Shown: positions 1 through 8,884 of the stretch, in pieces | How positions within the stretch are numbered: position 1 is the first letter of the stretch | Layout of the letters: each line of letters begins with the position of its first letter | Program-made: the position numbers and the translations under genes | The notes under the pieces: model-generated | What the model was told of the DNA's origin: nothing | Seen by the model: only the letters and a program-made list of their open reading frames with translations | The model's database searches: none | From: Pseudomonas sp. GM48 | GTDB taxonomy: Bacteria > Pseudomonadota > Gammaproteobacteria > Pseudomonadales > Pseudomonadaceae | Length of the DNA stretch: 39,357 nucleotides | Assembly: GCF_000282335.1 (NCBI RefSeq) | Contig: NZ_AKJM01000005.1 | Coordinates: 1-39,357, forward strand | Reading direction: 5' to 3'

Positions 1-961
1 CCGCGGGTGCGCCAGCCGATGCAGCGGGGGCTACCGGGTTGACCAGTTTCGGAACCGTCGCCGGAATGATCGGCCCACCGCCCTGCGCGTCCAGGTTTTC
101 CTGGGCCTGGGCAGCGTCGTTGGCGCGTTCTTCCGGGGTACGGGTGTCGCTGAACACCAGCAGCAGGTAACGGCTGCGGTTCAAAGCGGCGGTCGGAATG
201 GCGCGGACAATGGCAAACGGCTGGCCGGAATCGTGAATCACTTCCTTGACCGTCGCCACCGGGTAACCGGCCGGGAAACGTTGGCCGAGACCGGAGCTGA
301 CCAGCAAGTCGCCTTCCTTGATGTCGGCGGTATCGGCCACATGACGCAACTCGAGACGCTCCGGGTTGCCGGTGCCGCTGGCAATCGCCCGCAAACCGTT
401 ACGGTTCACCTGCACCGGAATGCTGTGAGTAGTGTCGGTCAGCAGCAAGACGCGGGAGGTGTAGGGCATCAGCTCGACCACCTGGCCCATCAGGCCACGG
501 GCATCGAGTACCGGCTGACCGAGGACCACACCGTCGCGTTCACCTTTGTTGATGATGATGCGGTGGGTGAAGGGGTTGGGGTCCATGCCGATCAACTCGG
601 CCACTTCGACCTTCTCGTTAACCAGTGCCGAAGAGTTGAGCAGCTCGCGCAGCCGAACGTTCTGCTCGGTCAGGGCGGCAAGCTTCTGCATGCGCCCCTG
701 CAACAGCAGGTTCTCTGTCTTGAGTTTTTCGTTTTCGGCGACGAGCTCGGTCCGGCTGCCAAACTGACTGGCAACGCCTTCCCACAGCCGTCCGGGCAGG
801 TCGGTGATCCAGTAGGCGTCCATCAGCACCAGCGACATCTGGCTGCGTGCAGGCTTGAGCAGACTGAAGCGGGCATCGACCACCATCAGCGCGACCGATA
901 GCACGACCAGCACCAACAGGCGCACGCCCAGCGAAGGACCCTTGGTGAAAAGCGGTTTAAT
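1..961 (-). CDS. mreC: MreC rod-shape-determining protein (3' end outside window)
   Basis: MreC is a bitopic inner-membrane protein that links MreB filaments to periplasmic cell-wall synthases. The reading frame gives a short cytoplasmic N-terminus, one membrane segment (about residues 15-32, rich in V/L/A), a coiled-coil stretch (about 65-105) and the MreC beta domains, ending in an Ala/Pro-rich tail cut by the window edge. The start is odd. The frame is closed by a stop about 46 bases upstream and has no ATG, GTG or TTG before conserved-looking N-terminal residues. An ATT at 959-961 lies 6 bases after an AGGAG ribosome site and is my preferred start. The alternative is GTG at 923-925, which has a poorer ribosome site and would remove 12 residues. 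It is downstream of mreB in the same orientation, probably one operon with mreD beyond the window. Identity is sure; the start is not. Confidence 0.93.
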   Translation of the reverse strand, partial: MKPLFTKGPSLGVRLLVLVVLSVALMVVDARFSLLKPARSQMSLVLMDAYWITDLPGRLWEGVASQFGSRTELVAENEKLKTENLLLQGRMQKLAALTEQNVRLRELLNSSALVNEKVEVAELIGMDPNPFTHRIIINKGERDGVVLGQPVLDARGLMGQVVELMPYTSRVLLLTDTTHSIPVQVNRNGLRAIASGTGNPERLELRHVADTADIKEGDLLVSSGLGQRFPAGYPVATVKEVIHDSGQPFAIVRAIPTAALNRSRYLLLVFSDTRTPEERANDAAQAQENLDAQGGGPIIPATVPKLVNPVAPAASAGAPA

Positions 962-998
962 AAGCCGCTCCTCCCAGGCAAATGTTCTGTTTATTCAT
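957..998 (-). other. possible 13-codon leader ORF overlapping the mreC start
   Basis: A short ATG-initiated frame reads MNKQNICLGGAAY and its TAA stop (957-959) overlaps the proposed ATT start of mreC. It could couple translation into mreC, or be chance. I see no strong ribosome site in front of its ATG. Seen in sequence; the role is inference. Confidence 0.2.
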
Positions 999-1048
999 AC
1001 GGCAGCAATCCGGCCTGGATGCAGACTGACAGAAGATAAACGCGAACA

Positions 1049-1070
1049 GGCAGCACCGCAAAGTGCCGCC
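1049..1070 (-). other. hairpin between mreB and mreC
   Basis: In minus-strand RNA, GGCGGCAC and GTGCUGCC can pair over 8 bp (one G-U) around a 6-base loop. No U-tract follows, so it is more likely a partial attenuator or processing/stability element than a full terminator. It lies about 35 bases past the mreB stop. Confidence 0.35.
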
Positions 1071-1104
1071 TGCGCGCTCAACAGCATAGAGGCGATCCGG
1101 CGAC

Positions 1105-2154
<1,050 letters not shown>

Positions 2155-2186
2155 CTAGGCAACGCGTGGGTAAAAAAGTGCGGCAA

Positions 2187-2215
2187 ACTCTAACAACGAC
2201 AGGGATTTTGGGCAA
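2187..2215 (-). promoter_or_regulatory. candidate sigma70 promoter for mreB
   Basis: On the minus strand TTGCCC (-35) and TAGAGT (-10) are 17 bases apart, each matching 4 of 6 consensus bases. Transcription would start about 38 bases before the mreB ATG. The match is only moderate. Confidence 0.33.
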
Positions 2216-2354
2216 GGCGCCAATATGTTAAATTGGCCGCTTTTCTGTGCACCAAGCCCCACAATCGCGGCCTTATGACCGTAGAAGTGCGGTAGTGTTC
2301 CGACAACACTAACACACGGACGCCGTCCGTTTTGTTTTCCACTGGAGAATCCCA

Positions 2355-2642
2355 ATGGCGCTAGAACGCTCCGACGTGGAAAAAATCGCTCATCTGGCCT
2401 GCCTAGGCCTCAATGATGCCGATCTTCCACACATCACTTCGGCCCTCAACAGCATTCTCGGGCTGGTCGACGAAATGCAGGCGGTCAATACCGACGGTAT
2501 CGAGCCGCTGGCCCACCCGCTGGAAGCCAGCCAGCGCCTGCGCGCAGACGTCGTGACCGAGACCAATAACCGCGAGGCCTACCAGTCCATCGCACCAGCG
2601 GTCGAAAACGGCCTGTACCTGGTTCCGAAAGTCATCGACTAA
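2355..2642 (+). CDS. gatC: Asp-tRNA(Asn)/Glu-tRNA(Gln) amidotransferase subunit C
   Basis: GatC is the small belt-like subunit that wraps around and stabilises GatA-GatB in the complex that converts Glu-tRNA(Gln) and Asp-tRNA(Asn) to the amidated forms. The 95-residue product has the typical GatC length and opening ([15 protein letters not shown]) and the conserved ending [12 protein letters not shown]. The ATG follows a GGAGA ribosome site. It is the first gene of gatC-gatA-gatB, 16 bases before gatA, and is divergent from mreB. Confidence 0.97.
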   Translation: MALERSDVEKIAHLACLGLNDADLPHITSALNSILGLVDEMQAVNTDGIEPLAHPLEASQRLRADVVTETNNREAYQSIAPAVENGLYLVPKVID

Positions 2643-2658
2643 AGGGAAAGAGCCTGCA

Positions 2659-4110
2659 ATGCATCAATTGACTCTGGCCGAGATCGCCCGCGGACTCGCC
2701 GATAAAAAGTTTTCCTCCGAAGAGCTGACCAAAGTCCTGCTGGCGCGCATCGCCCAGCTCGATCCGCAGCTCAACAGTTTCATCAGCCTCACCGAGGACC
2801 TGGCGCTCACGCAGGCGAAAGCCGCTGACGCCCGCCGGGCCAATGGTGAGAGCGGCGCCCTGCTCGGCGCGCCGATCGCCCACAAAGACCTGTTCTGCAC
2901 CCAGGGCATTCGCACCAGTTGCGGCTCGAAGATGCTCGACAACTTCAAGGCACCGTATGACGCCACCGTCGTCGCCAAGCTGGCCGCTGCCGGGGCCGTG
3001 ACCCTGGGCAAGACCAACATGGACGAGTTCGCCATGGGTTCGGCCAACGAGTCGAGCTACTACGGCGCGGTGAAAAACCCGTGGAACCTGGAACACGTGC
3101 CGGGCGGTTCGTCCGGCGGCTCGGCGGCGGCGGTTGCCGCTCGTCTGTTGCCAGCAGCCACCGGCACCGACACCGGCGGTTCGATCCGTCAGCCAGCAGC
3201 CTTGACCAACCTCACCGGCCTGAAACCGACGTACGGTCGCGTTTCGCGCTGGGGCATGATCGCCTACGCCTCCAGCCTCGATCAGGGCGGCCCGATGGCA
3301 CGCACCGCCGAAGACTGCGCGATTTTGTTGCAAGGTATGGCCGGCTTCGATCCGAACGACTCCACCAGCATCGATGAACCCGTGCCGGACTACAGCGCCA
3401 GCCTCAACGGCTCGCTGCAAGGCCTGCGCATCGGCGTGCCGAAGGAATACTTCAGCGCCGGTCTCGACCCGCGCATCGCCGAACTGATCCACAACAGCGT
3501 CAAGGAGCTGCAAAAGCTCGGCGCCGTGATCAAGGAAATCAGCCTGCCGAACATGCAGCACGCGATTCCTGCGTACTACGTGATCGCCCCGGCGGAAGCC
3601 TCTTCCAACCTGTCGCGTTTCGACGGCGTGCGCTTCGGCTATCGCTGCGAAGACCCGAAAAACCTGGAAGACCTGTACAAGCGTTCCCGTGGCGAAGGCT
3701 TCGGCGCGGAAGTACAACGCCGGATCATGGTCGGTGCCTATGCGCTGTCCGCCGGTTACTACGACGCCTACTACCTGAAGGCGCAGAAGATCCGGCGCCT
3801 GATCAAGAACGACTTCATGGCCGCCTTCAATGAGGTCGACATCATCCTCGGCCCAACCACGCCGAACCCGGCCTGGAAGCTCGGCGCCAAGAACAGCGAC
3901 CCGGTCGCTGCGTACCTGGAAGACGTCTACACCATTACCGCCAACCTCGCGGGTCTGCCGGGCTTGTCCATGCCAGCAGGTTTCGTCGATGGTCTGCCGG
4001 TCGGCGTGCAATTGCTCGCGCCGTATTTCCAGGAAGGCCGTCTGCTCAACGTTGCGCACCAGTATCAGCTCAACACTGACTGGCACACCCGCACCCCAAC
4101 CGGCTTCTGA
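2659..4110 (+). CDS. gatA: Asp-tRNA(Asn)/Glu-tRNA(Gln) amidotransferase subunit A
   Basis: GatA is the amidase-signature subunit that hydrolyses glutamine (or asparagine) to release ammonia, which is channelled to GatB. The Lys-cisSer-Ser catalytic triad is visible: Lys76 in AHKDLF, Ser151 in the GGSSGGS loop, and Ser175 in DTGGS. At 483 residues it is full length. The ATG follows an AAAGAG-like site 16 bases after gatC, and gatB starts 10 bases after its stop, so the three genes form one operon. A long open frame also exists antisense to this gene, but it is a codon-bias shadow. Confidence 0.98.
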   Translation: MHQLTLAEIARGLADKKFSSEELTKVLLARIAQLDPQLNSFISLTEDLALTQAKAADARRANGESGALLGAPIAHKDLFCTQGIRTSCGSKMLDNFKAPYDATVVAKLAAAGAVTLGKTNMDEFAMGSANESSYYGAVKNPWNLEHVPGGSSGGSAAAVAARLLPAATGTDTGGSIRQPAALTNLTGLKPTYGRVSRWGMIAYASSLDQGGPMARTAEDCAILLQGMAGFDPNDSTSIDEPVPDYSASLNGSLQGLRIGVPKEYFSAGLDPRIAELIHNSVKELQKLGAVIKEISLPNMQHAIPAYYVIAPAEASSNLSRFDGVRFGYRCEDPKNLEDLYKRSRGEGFGAEVQRRIMVGAYALSAGYYDAYYLKAQKIRRLIKNDFMAAFNEVDIILGPTTPNPAWKLGAKNSDPVAAYLEDVYTITANLAGLPGLSMPAGFVDGLPVGVQLLAPYFQEGRLLNVAHQYQLNTDWHTRTPTGF

Positions 4111-4120
4111 GGAGACACAC

Positions 4121-5566
4121 ATGCAATGGGAAGTCGTGATCGGGCTGGAGATTCACACCCAGCTCACCACCCGGTCGAAAATCTTTTCCGGTAGTTCCAC
4201 CACCTTCGGCTCCGAGCCGAACACCCAGGCCAGCCTGATCGACCTGGGCATGCCCGGCGTGCTGCCGGTGCTGAACCAGGAAGCGGTGCGCATGGCGGTG
4301 ATGTTCGGTCTGGCGATTGACGCCGAGATCGGCCAGCACAACGTGTTCGCCCGTAAAAACTATTTCTACCCGGACCTGCCCAAGGGCTACCAGATCAGCC
4401 AGATGGAATTGCCGATCGTCGGCAAGGGCCACCTGGACATCGCCCTCGAAGACGGCACGGTCAAACGCGTCGGCATCACTCGCGCGCACCTTGAAGAAGA
4501 TGCCGGCAAGAGCCTGCACGAAGAATTCAGCGGCGCCAGCGGCATCGACCTGAACCGTGCCGGCACCCCGCTGCTGGAAATCGTCTCCGAGCCGGACATG
4601 CGCAGCGCCAAGGAAGCCGTGGCCTACGTCAAGGCGATCCACGCGCTGGTGCGTTACTTAGGGATTTGCGACGGCAACATGGCCGAAGGTTCGCTGCGTT
4701 GCGACTGCAACGTGTCGATCCGTCCGAAAGGCCAGGTCGAGTTCGGTACCCGCTGCGAGATCAAGAACGTCAACTCGTTCCGTTTCATCGAGAAGGCGAT
4801 CAACAGCGAAATCCAGCGTCAGATCGAATTGATCGAAGATGGCGGCAAAGTGATCCAGCAGACCCGCCTGTACGATCCGAACAAGGACGAGACCCGTCCG
4901 ATGCGCAGCAAAGAGGAAGCCAACGACTACCGTTACTTCCCCGATCCGGACCTGCTGCCGGTGGTCATCGAGAACTCGTTCCTCGACGATGTGCGCGCCA
5001 CGTTGCCCGAGTTGCCACCGCAGAAGCGCGAGCGTTTCCAGGAGCAGTTCGGTCTGTCGGTCTACGACGCCAACGTGCTGGCCACCAGCCGTGAACAAGC
5101 CGATTACTTCGAGAAGGTCGCGAGCATCAGCGGCGACGCCAAGCTGGCGGCGAACTGGGTGATGGTCGAGTTGGGCAGCCTGCTCAACAAGCAAGGCCTG
5201 GACATCGAAGAGTCGCCAGTTTCCGCAGAGCTTCTGGGCGGCATGCTGTTGCGCATCAAGGACAACACCATCTCCGGCAAGATCGCCAAGGTGGTGTTCG
5301 AAGCGATGGCCAGCGGCGAAGGCAGCGCGGACGAGATCATCGACAAGCGCGGCCTCAAGCAAGTGACCGACACCGGCGCCATCTCGGCGGTGCTGGACGA
5401 AATGCTCGCGGCCAACGCCGAGCAGGTCGAACAATACCGTGCGGCAGACGAAGCCAAGCGCGGCAAGATGTTCGGCTTCTTCGTCGGCCAGGCCATGAAA
5501 GCCTCCAAAGGCAAGGCCAACCCGCAACAGGTCAACGAACTGCTGAAAAGCAAGCTCGAAGGCTGA
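4121..5566 (+). CDS. gatB: Asp-tRNA(Asn)/Glu-tRNA(Gln) amidotransferase subunit B
   Basis: GatB phosphorylates the tRNA-bound Glu/Asp and uses ammonia from GatA to form the amide. The 481-residue product opens with the typical [13 protein letters not shown] and contains the cradle-domain motifs (for example [16 protein letters not shown]), and ends in the helical and YqeY-like tail domains that grip the tRNA. The frame is open upstream inside gatA, but the ATG at 4121 follows a GAGGAG ribosome site and gives the family N-terminus. It is the last gene of gatCAB. A 7-bp hairpin and a REPIN follow. Confidence 0.98.
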   Translation: MQWEVVIGLEIHTQLTTRSKIFSGSSTTFGSEPNTQASLIDLGMPGVLPVLNQEAVRMAVMFGLAIDAEIGQHNVFARKNYFYPDLPKGYQISQMELPIVGKGHLDIALEDGTVKRVGITRAHLEEDAGKSLHEEFSGASGIDLNRAGTPLLEIVSEPDMRSAKEAVAYVKAIHALVRYLGICDGNMAEGSLRCDCNVSIRPKGQVEFGTRCEIKNVNSFRFIEKAINSEIQRQIELIEDGGKVIQQTRLYDPNKDETRPMRSKEEANDYRYFPDPDLLPVVIENSFLDDVRATLPELPPQKRERFQEQFGLSVYDANVLATSREQADYFEKVASISGDAKLAANWVMVELGSLLNKQGLDIEESPVSAELLGGMLLRIKDNTISGKIAKVVFEAMASGEGSADEIIDKRGLKQVTDTGAISAVLDEMLAANAEQVEQYRAADEAKRGKMFGFFVGQAMKASKGKANPQQVNELLKSKLEG

Positions 5567-5574
5567 TGAGGATG

Positions 5575-5597
5575 GAGCCAGCTCTAAATACTGGCTC
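5575..5597 (+). terminator. weak terminator-like hairpin after gatCAB
   Basis: GAGCCAG (5575-5581) and CTGGCTC (5591-5597) form a perfect 7-bp stem with a 9-base loop just after the gatB stop. Only TATT follows, so the U-tract is poor and termination may be partial. Confidence 0.42.
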
Positions 5598-5604
5598 TAT
5601 TCCC

Positions 5605-5734
5605 TGTGGCGAGGGAGCTTGCTCCCGCTGGTCTGCGAAGCAGACCCAAATAGGTCACCGCATTTTTTCAGAAAATGTGTTGTCTGATTTTGCGACCGCT
5701 TCGCGGTCGAGCGGGAGCAAGCTCCCTCGCCACA
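5605..5734. repeat. REPIN, type A (TGTGGCGAGGGAGCTTGCTCC family)
   Basis: Two inverted copies of a REP element face each other. The left copy (from 5605) and its reverse complement (ending 5734) can pair over about 25 bp, enclosing two smaller hairpins (GTCTGCGAAGCAGAC and a GCGACCGC/GCGGTCG pair). It is a non-coding mobile repeat of the kind spread by RAYT transposases and may protect the gatB mRNA end. The same type recurs at 8789-8881. Confidence 0.88.
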
Positions 5735-5753
5735 ATTTTTTGGGAGCCTTCCA

Positions 5754-6128
5754 ATGAAACGTCTGCTCGGCGCCTGCGCCCTCCTCTCGCTCTTGGCCGG
5801 TTGCGCCAGCACCGACACCGTCGATCCGCACGGCTACGACAAAACCGGCGTGGCTTCGTACTACGGTGCCAAACACCAAGGCAAACGCACCGCCAGTGGT
5901 GAGCGTTTCGACAAGAATTCCATGACCGCCGCCCACCGCCAGCTACCCTTCGGCACGCGGGTGAAGGTCACCAATCTGAATAACGACAAATCCTGTGTGG
6001 TGCGTATCAATGATCGCGGGCCGCACACCCGTGGCCGCCTGATTGACCTGTCCCATGAAGCTGCCGAGCGCCTCGGCATGTTCAAAAGCGGCACCGCCCG
6101 GGTACGCGTCCAGGCCCTCGACGACTGA
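5754..6128 (+). CDS. RlpA-like double-psi beta-barrel lipoprotein
   Basis: This is a 124-residue predicted lipoprotein with an RlpA-like double-psi beta-barrel domain. RlpA family members bind or cleave glycan strands stripped of stem peptides. The N-terminus MKRLLGACALLSLLAGC is a signal peptide with lipobox LAGC (Cys17). The domain shows GVASYYGAKHQGKRTASGERFD, the FGTRVKVTNL segment and RINDRGPHTRGRLIDLS, so the conserved barrel motifs are present. It is much shorter than canonical RlpA (no SPOR domain), so it is a compact paralogue and I give no symbol. It follows a REPIN; the next gene is 50 bases on. Function beyond family level is inference. Confidence 0.9.
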   Translation: MKRLLGACALLSLLAGCASTDTVDPHGYDKTGVASYYGAKHQGKRTASGERFDKNSMTAAHRQLPFGTRVKVTNLNNDKSCVVRINDRGPHTRGRLIDLSHEAAERLGMFKSGTARVRVQALDD

Positions 6129-6178
6129 CCGATGGAGCCCCGACCATTTTCGGATTAGCCGATATACCCCTGATCAGC

Positions 6179-7240
6179 GTGATCGAATTGCTCAGTGGGT
6201 TGCTCCTGCTGATTGTCGGCGCCGAACTGATGGTGTGCGCCGCCGTACGCATCGCCGCGCGGTTGCACATTCGACCGCTGATCATCGGCCTGACCATCGT
6301 CGCCCTCGGCAGCAGCGCCCCGCAGATGGCGGTCAGCCTGCAAGCGACCCTGGCGCACAATGCCGACATTGCCGTCGGCAGTGTGATCGGCAGCAGCATT
6401 TTCAACATCCTCGTCACCCTCGGGTTGTCCGCGCTGATCATTCCTTTGCGGGTTTCCCGGCAACTGGTGCGCCTGGATATTCCGTTGATGATCGGCGCCA
6501 GCCTGTTGGTGTTCGTACTCGCCTGGAATGAAGAACTGACCCGTGCCGACGGCGTGATGTTGTTGACGGCACTGGCGATTTACCTGGGGTTGTTGCTGCG
6601 CCAGTCGCGACACTCGGCACGCCCGGTATCGAGCCATGACCACAACATACAAGCGCCCTGGCTGCGCAGCGTGCTGATGATCATCGCCGGGCTGGCGATG
6701 CTGGTGTACGCCGGGCACTTGCTGCTGGGTGCAGCCGTTGCGGTTGCCACCGATCTTGGGTTGTCGGAGCGGATCATCGGCCTGACCATCGTCGCCGTCA
6801 GCACGTCATTGCCTGAACTCGCCACTTCGTTGATCGCGGCAATGCGCGGCGAGCGCGATATTGCCGTGGGCAACGTGATCGGCAGCAACCTGTTCAACCT
6901 CCTGGGCGTACTCGGTTTTACCGCGCTGGTGGCGCCGTCGCCGCTGTCGGTGTCACCCAATGCGCTGGATTTTGACCTGCCAGTCATGCTCGGCGTCGCG
7001 GTGCTGTGCCTGCCGGTGTTTTACTCCGGCTACCGGGTGACCCGCGCCGAAGGCCTGCTGTTTCTGGGCTTGTACCTGGCCTATGGGCTGCACGTGGTGT
7101 CGTTCACCACCGGCATGCCACTGGCCGGCAAGCTGGAACACTTGATGCTGTTTTTTGTCCTGCCGGCGCTGGTGGCGTTTTTGCTGTTCACGTCGCTGCG
7201 CGCCTGGCATCGCCAACACCATAAGAGGGATGTCCCATGA
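6179..7240 (+). CDS. YrbG-like Ca2+/Na+ (cation) antiporter, CaCA superfamily
   Basis: This inner-membrane exchanger of the CaCA superfamily has about ten hydrophobic segments in two inverted halves. Each half carries an alpha repeat: VALGSSAPQ (residues 42-49) with GSVIGSSIFNIL (67-78), and VAVSTSLPE (205-213) with GNVIGSNLFNLL (231-242). The first repeat has Gln49 where the family normally has a Ca2+-binding Glu; the second keeps Glu213. This may change ion selectivity. The GTG start at 6179 has no close ribosome site. A GGAG at 6134-6137 sits 8 bases before an in-frame ATT (6146), so the true protein could be 11 residues longer. The stop overlaps the next ATG by 4 bases (ATGA), indicating coupling. 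Confidence 0.88.
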   Translation: MIELLSGLLLLIVGAELMVCAAVRIAARLHIRPLIIGLTIVALGSSAPQMAVSLQATLAHNADIAVGSVIGSSIFNILVTLGLSALIIPLRVSRQLVRLDIPLMIGASLLVFVLAWNEELTRADGVMLLTALAIYLGLLLRQSRHSARPVSSHDHNIQAPWLRSVLMIIAGLAMLVYAGHLLLGAAVAVATDLGLSERIIGLTIVAVSTSLPELATSLIAAMRGERDIAVGNVIGSNLFNLLGVLGFTALVAPSPLSVSPNALDFDLPVMLGVAVLCLPVFYSGYRVTRAEGLLFLGLYLAYGLHVVSFTTGMPLAGKLEHLMLFFVLPALVAFLLFTSLRAWHRQHHKRDVP

Positions 7241-7617
7241 CCGAGAATAAAAAAACCGGCGTTGAAGTCCGCCGCCAAGTGATGGGCGACGCCTTCGTCG
7301 ACCGCGCACTGGGCAATGCCACCGAATTCACCCAGCCGCTGCAGGATTTCGTCAACGAACACGCCTGGGGCGGTGTGTGGAATCGCGAAGGCCTGCCCCT
7401 GAAAACCCGCAGCCTGATCACCCTCGCCGCACTGACCGCACTCAAGTGCCCGCAGGAATTGAAAGGTCACGTGCGTGGTGCGCTGAACAACGGCTGCACG
7501 GTGGATGAGATTCGCGAGGCGTTGCTGCATTGCGCGGTGTATGCCGGTGTGCCGGCGGCGATCGATGCGTTTCGGGCGGCGCAGGAAGTGATCGACAGTT
7601 ACCAGAAGCCAGAGTGA
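7237..7617 (+). CDS. carboxymuconolactone decarboxylase family protein (PcaC-like)
   Basis: The 126-residue all-alpha protein has PcaC/AhpD-fold features: the RSLITLAALTAL helix, CPQELKGHVRGALNNGCT, and EALLHCAVYAGVPAAIDAF. Genuine PcaC decarboxylates gamma-carboxymuconolactone in the protocatechuate branch, but no other beta-ketoadipate gene lies nearby, so the substrate is uncertain. Its start overlaps the stop of the antiporter gene by 4 bases, so the two are co-translated. A REPIN follows. Family assignment is firm; the exact reaction is not. Confidence 0.88.
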   Translation: MTENKKTGVEVRRQVMGDAFVDRALGNATEFTQPLQDFVNEHAWGGVWNREGLPLKTRSLITLAALTALKCPQELKGHVRGALNNGCTVDEIREALLHCAVYAGVPAAIDAFRAAQEVIDSYQKPE

Positions 7618-7649
7618 GACATTGAAATCGGGGTACCCGACCTGACGCC

Positions 7650-7714
7650 TTCGCGAGCGAGCCCGCTCCCACAGGGGAAAGCATTCCAAATGTGGGAGCG
7701 GGCTTGCTCGCGAA
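7650..7714. repeat. REPIN, type B (TGTGGGAGCGGGCTTGCTCGC family)
   Basis: Inverted copies lie at 7650-7673 and 7691-7714, separated by only about 17 bases, so the whole unit folds into one long hairpin. The same type occurs at 16189, 17161 and 33219. It lies between convergent genes (PcaC-like and AEC transporter) and may act as a two-way transcript end. Confidence 0.88.
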
Positions 7715-7744
7715 TGGCTCGAAAGAACACCGCAAAGCCTGAGG

Positions 7745-8686
7745 TCAGATCCACCCGCCCCACTGCAAAAAGAAGATCCCGATGTTGGTGGTGACTGCCG
7801 CCATCAGCGTGGTGATCACGATAATCGCCGCCGCCAGTTCATGGTTACCCTCGGCCGCCCGGGCCATGACGAAACTGGCAGCGGCAGTCGGGCTGCCGAA
7901 GTACAGAAACAGAATCCCCAGTTCCGCCCCGCGAAAGCCCCACAACCATGCCCCCAGCGTCGCCAGCACCGGCAAGCCGATCATCTTCACCAGGCTTGAA
8001 CTCAGCGCCATGTTGCCGCTCTTGCGCAACGCCGCCAGCGACAGCGTGCCGCCGATGCAGATCAGCGCCAGCGGCAAGGTGGTTTGCGCCAGGTATTGGC
8101 CGGAAGTTTCCAGCCAACCCGGCAAGCCGATCTTGAAATAGGCGAACGGCGCCGCCGCAATCACACTGATGATCAGCGGATTGCTGAACACGCTTTTGCA
8201 GATGCTCCATGGATCAGACTTGATCACCGGGCTGTAGACCGCCAGCACGATGGTCGAGAGGGTGTTGTAGAACAGGATCACCAGCGCTGCGAGGATCGCC
8301 CCGAGGGAAATCCCGTAGGCGCCGTACATGCTCGCCGCCAGTGCCAGGCCGATCACGCCGTTGTTACCGCGAAAGGCCCCCTGGGTGTAAATCCCTCGAT
8401 CTTCCCGCGGACACTTCCAGATCGCCCAGCCCCAGGCAATGGCAAAGCACACCAGGGTCGCCAGGGAAAAGTAGATTAGCAGCGCCGGCTGCAACGCCGC
8501 GTGCAGGTCGGCATGCAGGATGCCCAGAAACAGCAGCGCCGGCATGGTGACGCTGAACACCAGTGCCGATGCGGTGTGGATGAAGTTGTCGTTGATCCAG
8601 TCGATGCGCTTGAGCAACACCCCAAGAAACAGCATGGCGAACACCGGTGCGGTGATGTTCAGGGTTTCGAGGAAAATTGCCAGCAT
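7745..8686 (-). CDS. AEC (auxin efflux carrier) family transporter
   Basis: The 313-residue protein is almost wholly hydrophobic, with about ten membrane segments in two five-helix halves, the layout of the AEC/bile-acid-sodium-symporter fold. It opens with the typical FLETLNITAPVFAMLFLGVLLKRI. Bacterial members are usually linked to small organic acids such as malate or malonate, but the substrate here cannot be read from sequence. It is downstream of garD on the same strand, separated by about 200 bases and a REPIN, so co-transcription with the sugar-acid operon is possible but not shown. Confidence 0.87.
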   Translation of the reverse strand: MLAIFLETLNITAPVFAMLFLGVLLKRIDWINDNFIHTASALVFSVTMPALLFLGILHADLHAALQPALLIYFSLATLVCFAIAWGWAIWKCPREDRGIYTQGAFRGNNGVIGLALAASMYGAYGISLGAILAALVILFYNTLSTIVLAVYSPVIKSDPWSICKSVFSNPLIISVIAAAPFAYFKIGLPGWLETSGQYLAQTTLPLALICIGGTLSLAALRKSGNMALSSSLVKMIGLPVLATLGAWLWGFRGAELGILFLYFGSPTAAASFVMARAAEGNHELAAAIIVITTLMAAVTTNIGIFFLQWGGWI

Positions 8687-8788
8687 GCCGGGAGGACCTT
8701 CGGGTGGGCGTCGTTAGGGGGCTAATGATAAGCCACTGGACACTTCGGCGTCCGCTAGATCGCCTTCGCGAGCCGGCTAAGAACAATC

Positions 8789-8881
8789 TGTGGCGAGGGA
8801 GCTTGCTCCCGCTGGACTGCGTAGCAGTCCCATCTTTTGGGGCCGCTTCGCGACCCAGCGGGAGCAAGCTCCCTCGCCACA
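8789..8881. repeat. REPIN, type A
   Basis: This is a second type A doublet, with outer arms at about 8789-8814 and 8856-8881 that are nearly perfect reverse complements. They enclose small hairpins (GGACTGCGTAGCAGTCC and GGCCGCTTCGCGACC). It directly abuts the garD stop and probably forms the 3' end structure of the sugar-acid operon. Confidence 0.88.
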
Positions 8882-8884
8882 GGA

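Noticed and set aside
3830..4120. Upstream extension of the gatB frame inside gatA
   Set aside because: The extension has no family similarity; the ATG at 4121 with a GAGGAG site gives the normal N-terminus.
2632..4122. A 496-codon open frame antisense to gatA, and similar long antisense frames (for example 22481-23980, 24383-25870, 26163-27497)
   Set aside because: They lie fully opposite well-supported genes, have low-complexity Val/Gly/His/Asp/Gln-rich translations, and arise from the GC-rich third-position bias.
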